A stretch of 64,000 bases of DNA from Axinella damicornis. Lineage: Eukaryota > Porifera > Demospongiae > Axinellida > Axinellidae. A model generated the notes under the pieces. The model saw only the letters and a program-made list of their open reading frames with translations. It made no database searches and was not told where the DNA came from. How positions within the stretch are numbered: position 1 is the first letter of the stretch; the number at the start of each line of letters is the position of its first letter. The DNA lies in NCBI GenBank assembly GCA_963931865.1, contig OZ007517.1, forward strand, positions 2,546,164 through 2,610,163. The letters are read 5' to 3'. The translations under genes were made by a program, and so were the position numbers. Positions 47,001-58,600 of the stretch are shown here, one piece after another.

Positions 47001-48701
47001 GGAATACCTGCACATTGTTGCTCACATGGTTGACCACTCTGACCCATCTGGGAAGAAGAACGCCTACTTCATGCCTTGTGTTTTGCAATCAGCAGAATTA
47101 GGAATGGTCTTTCACAATCCTGACTCCAGTCCTGATCAACCTGCTCCACTTCTGATTCGATTCAGTTGTGGGTTTTGCCCCGTAGGTATCTTCTGTGCCA
47201 TAGTGGTGTACCTGCTTTCCAGTTCAGAAGTAAAATGGCAACTTTCCGGAGAAGAACCACTGAACAGAAACATGATTACCTTTAAAGTAGGAAAAGCATA
47301 TGACAAAGTCACTCTTATAGCTAGAACAACGTTCTATGAGATCTGGCTCCAAAGACAGATGAACACAGACGTCGACACTCATATGACTTTGCATGAAATG
47401 TGCAACAATGTCAGAATTCAACTGCATGCTGCAATCCAAGCTGTATCCAGCACTTTGCACTACTCCTACCGAAGCAGTCATGAATTTGGGTTTTACTGCC
47501 CCCAAACAGCCTGCTACAAAAGCCAAATGGCTCCCCGCAACCACATCGCAGTCTGTTCCTATGACAACCCATCACATATGAAATGTCTCATATCTGACAA
47601 GCCCTCCCCCTTGCCTCCCATGTGTGCAGTTTGGTATGGAAGGGAAATTGACTTAGCTTCTCTATCTGTGGATGACTCTGAGGGTGTTAAACCCATGCAA
47701 CAGACTGAGTATCAAACTGCAGAATTGCGCAAAATTCCAGTTGACAGTACCCCTCTGAAGCCCACTGCTATCAATCTTGCAAACTTGGAAAGAGAACTTC
47801 ATGGCGTTCACAAGTGGTTCGACTTGGGACTTGAATTGGGCCTCAGCTCCTCCACTCTTCAAAGGATCAAGCTAGACCATCGGGAAAACACAAGCAAATG
47901 TCTGCATGACATGCTGTGTAGTTGGCTAACAGAAAAGGACAATGTCAAAGCAAAGGGAGGAGCAAACTGGGAGACTCTTGTAAATGCTTTGAAATCCTCC
48001 AAAGTTGAAGAGTGTAAACTCGCTGCTCAAGTTTCTAGAAACCACCGCAAAAAGTTACACCTTTCTAGTGCTCAAAGACCTTCAGCCTCCCCCTCCTCAC
48101 ACACCCGTATTCATCCCAGGCTTAAGGCATCCCCTCACCCCACCTTAGCTGAGTCCGTTCATCAATCTCCACATCAACAGCAGCGAGTGAAGAAGCCCCC
48201 CTTGCTGTCAAGTAGCAGGCAAACACAAAAGCGTCCTCAAGACCAAAGGGACAGGACCACTTCAGAAATAAGTGATCAAGTTCCACAAGTCCAGCAAACT
48301 GCTCCACAGCAAGGTATGTCCTCATTGCATTAGTCATAGATTGGCCATTTTTGCTATACTAAACTGAACTCTGTCCTTTAGGTGGTCCTACCATGATGGA
48401 CTGTATCAGGTTCCGAGGAAGAGAGAAAAGGATTAACCTTCCCCAGGAGATAGGGATGAAGTACTACCAGTTTGGCATCCTACTGCTGGAAGATGCTACT
48501 GGAGCGAGGGTGGACGCTATTGCTCACAAATGCTCAAACGATGCAGAGCAGATTAACCTTGTGATTCTCAAAGAGTGGATTGGTGGTCGAGGTGCGAAGC
48601 CGGTGAACTGGCCAACGCTGGTTGAAGTGCTGAAAGACATCGGATTGACAGTATTAGCTGGTGAAATTGCGGCCGTAAAGTGCCCAGGCCAGGCAAACTG
48701 A
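41053..48701 (+). CDS. ANK-Roc-COR-Death-Death protein, copy 3 (two exons, intact)
   Basis: The exons are 41053-48313 and 48382-48701 (68-bp phase-1 intron), giving 2526 residues. An N-terminal block (VREASREGDVETLRSM) leads into more than 30 ankyrin repeats. At 41.7-43.3 kb these form a ~315-bp higher-order unit of three repeats. The P-loop GPPRVGKSS is at residue 1360, DTGGQPEF at 1676 and THMD at 1773. A COR-like region, a Death domain (LEREL...WFDLGLELGL) and a basic Pro/Gln linker follow. The second Death-like domain (GILLLEDATGARV ... NWPTLVEVLKDIG) is in the last exon. Ser/Thr-rich sequence of ~300 residues separates G1 and G3. Its 43558-44911 segment is almost identical to copy 2. It is probably the functional reference copy, a GTPase-type signalling scaffold by family resemblance; its ligand and partners are unknown. 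Confidence 0.88.
41700..43370 (+). repeat. Higher-order ankyrin array, ~315-bp period
   Basis: A trio repeats about five times: one 33-residue DTPLHVACRQRNLEI repeat, one ELPLHIACG.TRSDGQTLDIV repeat and one DTPLHIACRQSDLETV repeat. Copies are very similar at DNA level, suggesting recent expansion. Confidence 0.8.
48314..48381 (+). other. Last coding intron of copy 3 (68 bp); retention gives an immediate stop
   Basis: The donor is AAG|GTATGT and the acceptor is TTTAG|GTGG, phase 1. Read-through adds GMSSLH and stops. Confidence 0.8.
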
Positions 48702-48706
48702 CCCAG

Positions 48707-49006
48707 GTAAAAGATTCTACCTTGCATCTGGTCATTGTCCCTTTGCACACGATTTTGTCTGACTGTCATTTTGTGCATGGACACATGCACTTGATCTGTG
48801 CATGAGAGTTGTTTTAGTTGCATGCTGCCTAAATCTTGTGTGTATGGAAGGTTGTGTTTCCACTCTGGAGTGATTGCAAACGGTACTTTACTGTTACATT
48901 CTCTTTTCTTTGCACAGGAAGCTTTCCCACCTGAATCAGCACTCTCACACCTTCAACACATTCTACACACTTTAGTGTTACATGGATACAAATGCAATAG
49001 CAGAAA
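48707..49006 (+). other. Probable 3'-UTR intron and conserved 3' exon of copy 3
   Basis: CAG|GTAAAA lies just after the stop. The acceptor TTTGCACAG precedes the exon-like block 48918-49006, followed by GTGAGTAA. Confidence 0.5.
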
Positions 49007-49224
49007 GTGAGTAACTTTATAAACAATTAGCGTACTGATTTCTCCAAGTCTCCTGTTGGATCTACTGCAAAATTAACAACCAACCTTTTAACCTTATTTT
49101 TGAACACTGTAATCAGCAATATTCTAATCCAACATGCAAGTGCTGGAAGACATCTGTATCACTGTGAACACATCTCCCTCACTGCTGATCCCTGCAATCT
49201 CAGCTGTGTCTAGCACTGCCCTCA

Positions 49225-50095
49225 ACTGTTCTGCTGTAAAGTCACATGACTACCTGCAACGTACTGCATTGCAGTCTGCTCCTGTAAGGCTATGACAACC
49301 CATCCATGAAATGCCCATACGATCCAGCGGCTCCCTTTTGACTCCCGTGTACAGTTTGGTACTAACAGTGGAAGAGACACTGTCTTATCAATCATTCTGT
49401 TGCTAAACTATAAACTCATGCAGCGTGTGTGTACTAAGACCATTGCTCTTGCAAACATAGAAAGGAAGCTTTCAGTGTTTGTAAGTGGTTTTAGTTGGGA
49501 CTTGAATTGGGTCTCACTTCCTAATAAAAACGTCAGGATATCACAACCAATGCACAAGGAAATGCCAATGTCACATGCTTGACATAAAAGAAGAGGAAAC
49601 TTTTTGGAGTCCCTCATCATCCTTAAATGGTTGAATAGCGCTAAAGTTGCTTGAAACCACAACAGAAAAGCACTCTGAGGCCTTCCACTTTGGCCACACC
49701 CACCTGCATCCCAAATGAATCCCTGTCTCTACATTACCTGATTCAGTTCATCGGTCAACAGCAACAGCAGCAGAAACAAGTCCCGGTTACTGGCTAATAG
49801 CAAGACCAAAGGCCCCACTGGCCTGGGGTAGGACTACTTCACAAATGAGTCTTCTATTCCCCAACAAACTATGTAACATCAAGGTATGTTAATTGTCGTC
49901 ATAGATTGCTCTGCCATAATAATTACTTGGACATGTTTAGCCCTGTATTACAACAGCATCACTTCCTGAACTGTACTGAACCCTATCCATTTAATTAGGT
50001 GGCCCTACCCTGATTGGTTGTATCAGGTCCATGGGAGATGCTGCTGGAGCAAGTGCCCCAGCATGCCAGCTGAAGAGGCCAGCTGCAAGTAAGTT
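49225..50095 (+). pseudogene. Decayed C-terminal copy of the giant gene, unit 3 (first remnant)
   Basis: LANIERKLSVFVSGFSWDLNW near 49448-49520 is a degraded first Death domain. The Gln/Pro linker is at 49690-49890, then the last-exon start GGTGGCCCTACCCTGATTGG at 49999 with DATGASA-like decay (GDAAGASAPA). Confidence 0.75.
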
Positions 50096-50394
50096 GCGTT
50101 GTCTCGGCTGTTTGTTGCAAGACTGATACAAGTGCTGGACACTACTAACAAGATTTGCTCGATAGCTAGCTATAGCTCTGAGATTAGATCAAATCTTGGT
50201 GCATGCTGCCGTACTGATGAAAGACTTTACAGTGTGCCAACAGGCAAATATGATGGACAAACTTCAATGAAAGGTGCACTGGTCATACTTTTGACTTTGC
50301 CTGAAAAATGTACGTGAGCACACAGACAAAGTGGCTTGAAGAGAAGACTTAAATTTGTCAATGGAACACTGATGTAGTCTACGAGCATCTACAC

Positions 50395-50640
50395 ATTGCC
50401 TATGTTGGTCAGTGGTTTCTCGTTGCCTTCTTAGTCATCTCCTCTCTCTGTCAGCTTGTAGTCGTTGCTCCCTCTGTTCCGGACTCTCTTGTTCAGGTCT
50501 TCTTTGCCGTTGCCTTTCTCAGTCAGCTTGTATAGTCTGCGTTCTTGGCGCTCCTCAGACGATCATTCTCGCGTATACCTTGTAATCTGACTTCTTGCTG
50601 TTCTAGCCTCTCTTGCTGAAATCTCACATGATCTTGTTTG
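50395..50640 (-). other. Decayed charged coiled-coil-like sequence, minus strand
   Basis: The reverse strand reads in broken frames as Arg/Glu/Gln-rich sequence (REQRLQADRE, RLEQQEVRLQ). It is present only in unit 3. It may be a transposon or gene fragment; I cannot identify it. Confidence 0.3.
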
Positions 50641-50997
50641 TGTCTTCAGTTGTGTAGTACAGTAGGGTGTGGCCACATGCACATTAATACTTGTACTAGT
50701 TAGTAAAATCCGTCGTGCATGCACTCCAGCTATGTGGACAGACGTATATGTACCCAGCACTACTGTCTCGGTGCTTCGGCGCCGAGACAAAAAAAAGCTG
50801 TTGGATACAGGGCAGACAGTACCTATATCATCCAAGAACTAATTGGTTGTTTTGACTACAGAGTGGTTACCATGGTTGCAACAAGACTGGTTTATATAGA
50901 CTAATCAGATAAGACTACAACCTGACAGGAAGCTGGCCCAGATAATTGCTTACAACTGTAACTGAACACATCATACAGTGAACAGTGGGGCTCTGGA

Positions 50998-51108
50998 TAG
51001 CCTTGTTCCCAGGCCTTCTCACCCCAGCATTTGTCGCTTGCAGTACTAACGCGTTAGTAGTACTGCAAGCGACAAACGCTGGGGTGAGAAGGCCTGGGAA
51101 CGAGGCTA
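50998..51108. mobile_element. 111-bp palindromic MITE, TAGCC...GGCTA family
   Basis: It has long arms (TAGCCTTGTTCCCAGGCC ... and inverse) around an ACGCGT-centred dyad. Flanks are GCTCTGGA at 50990-50997 and 51109-51116, here 8 bp. The interior resembles the element at 1914. Confidence 0.85.
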
Positions 51109-51177
51109 GCTCTGGAGTGGTTGTATAATGGGACTTTTCTGTTACACTCTTTTTCACTGAAAGTATATTTTTCTTGG

Positions 51178-51880
51178 CACAGGAGGCGTTCACAGCTGAA
51201 TCAGCACTTCACTGCATATACCACTATACACAACCACCTCACATAATACCGTTGCTACGTACATGGATACAAATGCAATGGCAGAAAGTAACTTCTCGTG
51301 TAAGAAACAGAGAATGTCTAAAGCATTCACTGTATGCCTCACATACTGTTAATTTGGGCATCACATGATGGACTCTAAAGTCTGCTTCAAGGAAGCGTCG
51401 AAGTTGGATCTCTGCAAAAATGATAACAATATTCCGACCCAACATGCAAATACGAGTTATTGGATATCAACATCACGTACTGTGGATGTATCTCCCTCAC
51501 CTCATCTGATCCCTGAAATACCAGTGTGCATGATTATTGGTATCACTATGCCATGGGTGACTCAAGAATAAGAATCTGATGTCATGAGTGCAGCCCATGG
51601 GGATATGTTAATGGTTTCTAAGGAAAGTGTGAGTGATACCAGCTGCTTTCATGGATAAACGCAAACTTTAAGCCAGATATATCGATCTTGCAATTCTTAC
51701 CCTTCATCAAACGTATGATTCCTGTTGCCAATCTGAACTCATTTTAGCCTTGGAACACAGACCTAATTGTTTATCACCTTCACAAAAGAGAAAACAAGAG
51801 AGTGAACTACTAAAATTTAAATGCCGGTTTCTACACAAAGGAGTTAGTATGCCTCATGCACAACATGTGATCACTCTGGA
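51178..51880. repeat. Decayed repeat module with a 3' exon copy, unit 3
   Basis: The conserved 3' exon block is at 51181-51290. The CCAGTGTGCATGATTATTGG module follows (51520-51655). No intact frame is seen. Confidence 0.6.
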
Positions 51881-53560
51881 TAAAGAACACCCATCCGATG
51901 GTCTTTTTTCACATGCAGTCTTGACACCGGTGTTAACCAACCTAGTCTATATCTGAATCGTGAAATATGCAGCTGTACATGTGTACTGCGTAGTTTCAGT
52001 TGACCGTAACCCTCTGAAGCCCACTGATCTTGCAACTTGGAAAAAGAAGTGTATCGTTCGTGAGTTGGGACTCCAATCCTGCAACTCTTACAAGAACCGA
52101 GCTAAAACATTGGAAAAACACAAGCAAATGTCCGTACATGCCATGCTCTATACTTGGCTTGGCTAAGGTAGAACAGAGGTGCATGCTAGCCTCGTCCCCA
52201 GGCCTCCGCCCAGATTTTATCTCGCAGCTGTGGAGAAAAATGCAGTTGACCCTTACTGCCTACACACCCAACATTATTCATTCTCCAAAGCTCAAATTCT
52301 TCAATGTTATTGAATATCCTTATCACCATGGATACCTCACCTCATCTGATCCCGGAAATACCAGTGTGCATGATTATTGGTATCACTATGCCATGGGTGA
52401 CTCAAGAATAAGAATCTGATGTCATGAGTGCAGCCCATGGGGATATGTTAATGGTTTCTGAGGAAAGTGTGAGTGATACTGCTTTCATGTATGATTACAA
52501 AACCAGTTTATGCCGACCTTGTGAACTCTTATCATTCCCATTTTGAACCATGTATACCACTATACACAATCATGGGTACAATTGCACTTGAAGTTCTCGG
52601 CTAAGAAGGAAAGCAGTTAATTTGGCTAGTGCCATGAATGTGATTGACTCTCAAGTCTGCTTCAAGGAAGTATTGAACTTGTATCTCCTGCAAAGATGAT
52701 AACCAACCTTTCAAATTTGCCTACACAGCAACAATATCAATCCAACATGCAAATCCCAGTTATTGGATATCACTGTGGATGTATCTACCTCACCTCATCT
52801 GATCCCTGAATTACCAGTGTGCATGAATATTGGTATCACTGTACCATGAGTTACTTAAGAATGAGGATCTGATGTCATGAGTGCAGCCCATGGGGATATG
52901 TTAATGGTTTCTGAGGAAAGTGAGTGATACTGCTTTCATGCACATGTGCAAACTTTAAGCCAGTTGATATCGATCTTGCAAATTCGTACCCTTCATCAAA
53001 CTTCTGATTCTTGTTGCCAATCTTAAACCACTTTTGGCCTGGAACACTGACCTAACTGTTATCACCTTCACAGAAGAATGAACTACTAAAAGTTGAAGGC
53101 CGGTTTCTACACGAAGGATCGAGTGATCATCCTTACTATGCGCACATTGGTGCTCACAGCATGTGACCACTACCCGGGATAAAGAACGCCCATCACGATG
53201 GTCTTTCACAATCTTGACGCCGGTGTCAACCAACCTAGTCTACATCTGCATGATTCGTGAAATATCTGACGAGTCCACCTTACCTCATGCAGTTTGTTAT
53301 GGAAGATAAGTTGACTCTACTACTTCCATTCATCTGTTCAGGTTACTAAATGGATGCATGACCTGCATATAGTTTCAGTTGACCGTAATTACTGAAGCCC
53401 ACTGATCTTGCAACTTGGAAAGAGAAGTGTATCGTTCGTGAGTTGGGACTCCAATTGGGTGGGTCCCAGTTCCTCAACTCTGACAAGAACCGAGCTGATA
53501 AACACAAGCAATTGTCTGTACATGCCATGCTCTGTACTTGGCTAAGGTAAAGAACTCTTT
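51880..53560 (+). pseudogene. Two decayed COR/Death fragments separated by repeat modules, unit 3
   Basis: LKPTDLATWKKKCIVRELGLQ (52012-52080) and a second copy at ~53393-53500 correspond to the first Death domain. Each is preceded by ATGGTCTTT... remnants of GMVFHNPD. Modules at 52300-52490 and 52730-52940 separate them. Unit 3 thus has one more duplication of this block than unit 1. Confidence 0.7.
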
Positions 53561-53929
53561 CAGAGGTGCAGTTGACTCTTGTCTCCGGCAAAAAATGATT
53601 ACGTACCATGGAACACTGCCTACACACCCAACGATATTCATTATCCAACATGCAAATTCTTCAATGTTATTGAATATCCTTATCACTGTGGATTCCTCAC
53701 CTCATCTGATCCCGGAAATACCAGTGTGCATGATTATTGGTATCACTGTACCATGGGTGACTCAAGAATAAGAATCTGATGTCATGAGTGCAGCCCATGG
53801 GGATATGTTAATGGTTTCTAAGGAAAGTGTGAGTGATACCGCTTTCAAGTACAAAATCAGTTTGTGTTAAACTCTTACCATTCTACGAACCATTTTCGCG
53901 TTGAAGCTAAGATTAATTCCTGCTGGCAT

Positions 53930-54340
53930 TGTGAACCAGTGACTTCGGAACTGACTTTCACAGAAGAGAAGACAGGTCCGTTTGAGAATATACTATTCAA
54001 AGCTAGTTTCCACTGAAATAAGTGAGATCACAAATCACGAAAGACCCACTTATGCTTGATAAGCTTGAGCACATTGTTGCTCATAAATTTGACCATTTGG
54101 ACCTATCTGGGGAAAGAACACCTCGAAGTTGTCAAGGCCAGATAAGCAGAAGTATGACATCACTCCCGATCAATCTGCCCTATTCTGAAATGACTTGTGC
54201 GTGTGTTGTGCCCTGTTGGGATCTTCAGCAGGGGTGTACCTACTTTCTGAAGCTTCCAGTTCAGAAACAAAGTGGAACTTTCTGAAGAAGAAACACTACA
54301 GATACTTGGCTTCAAAGACTGATTTCCTACGACATGAACA
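53930..54340 (+). pseudogene. Decayed COR fragment, unit 3
   Basis: TFTEEKTGPFEN, LDKLEHIVAHKFDHLDLSG and VYLLSEASSSETKWNF remnants with frameshifts and deletions match the intact COR region. Confidence 0.75.
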
Positions 54341-54764
54341 ATGTCTGCCATGTCAGTTGTATCCACACTGTCTTATGCTAAAGTATTTCCATCGATCTGC
54401 TTTTGCTGCGATAAGCCTCCTCCTCCTCCTTGCTTCTCACGCACAGTTATATCAGTTCTATACTGGCAGCAGTATCTAACTTCACACAATCATGCAGTCA
54501 CACATTATACTAGCCTGTTTTGCTGAATTTGATGCATCCAACATTACTTTTGTGGTGTACATGAACATGCACTATTTGATTTTTTGTAAGTCATCCCACC
54601 GTACGTATGTGTTTAGACCATTGGTCGTGCAGTGCCATGGAGCACTGTTTACATACAAAGTTAGTTATATTATACGTTTTGACCCCCTGTATGACCTATA
54701 GATCAATTTATGATTGGTGTGTGTATTGTGACTACCAATGATTTCATTAATTTTAATGTCAAGA

Positions 54765-54991
54765 GTTGTTTTACAAAGTTTGCCCCTGCATGAGAAAGTA
54801 AGGTAATTTTCAGTTGAGACTTCCTTGGAAGACGTTCCTCCCCACGTACTTTGTTGTCGTTTGTTGTCACACAGTTGTCTGATCACTATAGCTGGTCTGT
54901 TCCTCCATGTCCCTGTACTGCAGCAGGAGATTTTATCTCCTGATGAGGCTTGCACAGTACGGTGACATTAGTGTGGGTGTGGTTGATGGGA
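54765..54991 (+). other. Conserved exon-like block, unit 3; frameshifted
   Basis: This is the counterpart of 16984-17225, with an extra T in GAGATTTTATCTCC. Confidence 0.35.
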
Positions 54992-55380
54992 AGGTATCAT
55001 ATATGGTGAATCCATCCTCAGCTGGTTTGAGATTGAGTTGAGTAGCACAAGCTATAATGCACTGCATGAGCTGCCTATAGCTGCTGGATGGGGGTGAAAT
55101 GCATGCATGCAGCATACATGACTTACATGTATATCCAGCCTGCTTTGCCACGTATAGCTATACAGTCTGCCTGTCCTATTCTGATAGCGGGCCTAACAGC
55201 TTGGTGATGTGTACATCATGCAACCTCTCTCTCGATCAGCAGGTCAAGGTTGAGCTCCATTATAGCCATTCACCATGCATCACTTCTGCAGGTCTGATAG
55301 AGGTAGTATGCACTGATGGCTTAGCTTCTAGTGATGTCTGGGCCTGAAGTAGCAAGCTAGTGGCTGAGGTGGGTGTATAG

Positions 55381-55437
55381 TAGCCTCATTCCCAGGCTCT
55401 CTCCCGGTTTTAAGGAGAGAGCCTGGGACCGAGGCTA
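55381..55437. mobile_element. 57-bp palindromic MITE, unit 3, perfect 9-bp duplication
   Basis: Its ends are TAGCCTCATTCCC and GGGACCGAGGCTA. GGTGTATAG is at 55372-55380 and 55438-55446. Confidence 0.9.
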
Positions 55438-55602
55438 GGTGTATAGGAGGTATGCCTCTCCAAGCGCTCGGGGTGTATGGTTCTTTTGGGGATGACTTAT
55501 TGTCTTCTGTCTAGAGATCCACCTTATAATTATAGCACACTTCAGTTCAAAATAATGCTACTTTGAGGCATTAGTACAACATGCTGGTACAAATTATGCA
55601 CA

Positions 55603-58600
55603 CTATGACACTGGTTTTGTAGTTCTGGCAACAGTTTGTCCTCTCTGTCTTGCAAGGTCACGGGCTTTCCTCTCGCACTCACGACGATAACGCTCCAACT
55701 CCTGCCAACAAAACAGTTGTGGATCATGTATATTAGTGGTAGCTACAGAGTCTTAATGGTAAGTGGTTTCAATGATGAGTAGAAGTGTGTGAATAGTTAC
55801 ATCCTGCCTGGTGATTGGTCTCACATTACTGTTGGTGTCAAGTACAGTCTGACACCAATGTGTGAGACCATTCATTGGCCGAGATATACATCCCATTACC
55901 ATGGCAACCCAATGTGCAGCCTAGATAATGGATTTGTATTATGTAGTGTAGTCCTTACCTTATCTTTCTCAGCCCTCATGGCATCCACGGCTGGCTCCTG
56001 GTATTTAGGGTCTTTGCAAGGGTCGTCTGCTAGCTCCGGCTGTGTGGACACCTGCAGGTGTACAAGCATTGCTGCACTAACTACTGCAATACCATGGTAC
56101 TCAGCTATACTAGAGGAACCAACGAATAGTCTAAGATGAAATAGCAAGTGTAGCAAGCAAACTACTACAAGCTAGGCATACAAGCAGTAAATGAGATTAA
56201 CGAGTCTATAAGGTTTAATTACTTCCTGCCTTAAGTATTCATTAACAACCACTTCCTGTTGGTGAAAGTAAGGCTTCCAGAATCTTCCACAGGAAATTTC
56301 TAGAAAAAGCACTGTAGGCTTCTGACAAGGAATCTTCCAGAAGGTTCTAGAACACTGAGTCTCTGAACAAAAGGAATCTTCTGGAAGTCTGCTATGCTGG
56401 CTACATGCAGATCTACTACATGGCTACACAGTGCCACAGAATGTTCTGGAAACAGTCTTGAAGGGTATATAAAGCCACTCGGGTGGTACCAAAGACATCC
56501 AGCGACAGCAAGAGAGCAAGAAACTCAAGAACAAGAGAACAGAGAATCCTCAACTATTTGTCAGTGCCTCACATCTACAGACCTCCAGCGACAATGGTGT
56601 TTCTAAAGGTGACAGATGGCTATGAGACCCGCCGATTCCAGGTCACATCAGAGCTCACGTTTGAGCAGTTGAGAGAGCGATTGATCAGGCTCTTCCCGAG
56701 CCTTGGGCAGGAGAAAGACCTCCTGCTGAAGTACAGGGACGCAGAGGGTGACCTCATCTCGCTCTCATCCAACGAGGAGCTCCAGGAAGTTCTAGCTCAC
56801 ACTCCTGACGATACAGTGTGGAAATTGCACATCAAGAGCAACGTTCAGGAACCCTCACTCTTCGTCCATCTCCCTGAGCCATTCTGGAGACCATTTGGAC
56901 TCTTCTCTTGGGGTGGTTTTGATCGAGAACTCAGAGAAGCAGAGGAACTGCTCAGGCAGAGAAGGAGACAGTGTGGAAGAGCCAGAACAGCTGCTCAAGA
57001 ACAGAAGAAAGCAACTGATTCCAGTGGAAAACACGAGACGTCAGCAGAGACAACTGAGGGGAGCACTCCCTCTAAATCCGTCCCAGATGATGAGACTGTG
57101 AAGTCCAAGACCTCAAGTGGGGGTGGTCGTGTGCTTGAACACAAGCCCCAGTGGCACTGCAGGACCATCGGCTCATGGGAACCCAGGATCTACGAGGGGC
57201 TGTTTGGGCACAGGACTGTTGTTGGTCCAGTCGGGTACCACCTCTGGTGGGGCAACTCTGACACAGAGAATAAGAGAGAGGATCCGAAGAAGGAAGCTGC
57301 TGTCCCAGAACAGACACAGCCAGAGTCCAGTGAGACACCACAGGAGTCCAGTGAGACTCAGCCGGAGTCCAGTGAGATTCAGCGGGACACGGACGAGTCA
57401 CAGACGAGTACAGCAGAGACTGCAGCTACAGCACAGTGAACTGTGGACAATTCATAAGCTGTTGCATTTTTAATTTTTTATCCCTTGATATGTATGTTAT
57501 GTATGTAACTTGAATAAAGTTTGCTGCACTATATCAAATCAGCAATACCTGTGGGAAGAAGCTGCAGTAGGCTTGCTTCCAGAGCTCAAGTGGGTTTCTG
57601 GGAGAAATGGAAATGAACGAACCAGTCATGCTCCCAATTGATCAAATAATTATGAGATCACTGATCATTAGTAATGCTAGGAGCGCATGAGCCGCCGAGG
57701 GCAGCGAAGGAGCATCAAACTCAGCATGCTGGCCGTAATGGAAGTAGTATTACCTCACATGTCCCAAACTTTTACAAGAGGCCATTACGAAAGACAAATT
57801 GGCGTTTGTGTGGTACTGCAAAGGTCTTCCATGTAAGGTATGACCGTAAGGCGTGAGGGATCACACCATGTCTATACTAGTTCATGTGGCTCATGTGCTC
57901 CTGGCGGCTCATGCGCTCCTGGTAATGTAGAGGTCCACCTAGACCACACCCATGAGGCCAGGCTCCATGGCCAGTGCAGGAAAAGTTACCGACAGACATG
58001 GTATTGTGTAGGCTTTAGTGTACCTTGCACTGATCTTTGTTGCATCCCCAGAAGGCAGTGATGGCACTCCTGGGATGGTACGTACAAGAACCAACAGTAC
58101 ACATTATTGCAGTGGGTGGAGCAATTTCATACACACAACCCTGTAACAGTTCAGCCAATCAGACCAGAATTCCTGCAGTAGCAACTGCATCCCACATACA
58201 TGTACGTACCTATTTGTCCCAAAGCATCAGACCCAGCTGGTACTAACAACGGTTTAGTGTAGTCCATCGACATTGTTCGACTGAAGAGGAGAAAAGTAGG
58301 ATCAGTGTAATATTCATATGACCACCACGTGACTCTCATGTGACACTCATGTGACTCATGTGACTCTCATGTGACTCTCATATGACTCCCATACCACACA
58401 AAGACATAGCATTGAGGTATACGTACCTTAGGCCAGTTCCAAAAGCCAGTTGATTGATGAGCTGTTTAGTGCGATTCACAAGACCATCAGACTTGGTACT
58501 GAAAAACTGAAATAGAGTACACATAATTAGATCACACAGGTTGATAACATCTGGAGATGGTCCCTGCACTCATTATATGTATTGGAGTCAATTACTCAAG

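Larger units (their letters stand above)
40870..58020 (+). repeat. Tandem segmental duplication, unit 3 (most complete)
   Basis: It contains giant gene copy 3 without lesions, its decayed tail, the shared MITE at 55381, intact DYNC2LI1 3' exons and the full-length PB1 gene. It has no Helitron insertion, so it shows the empty target site. Confidence 0.85.
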
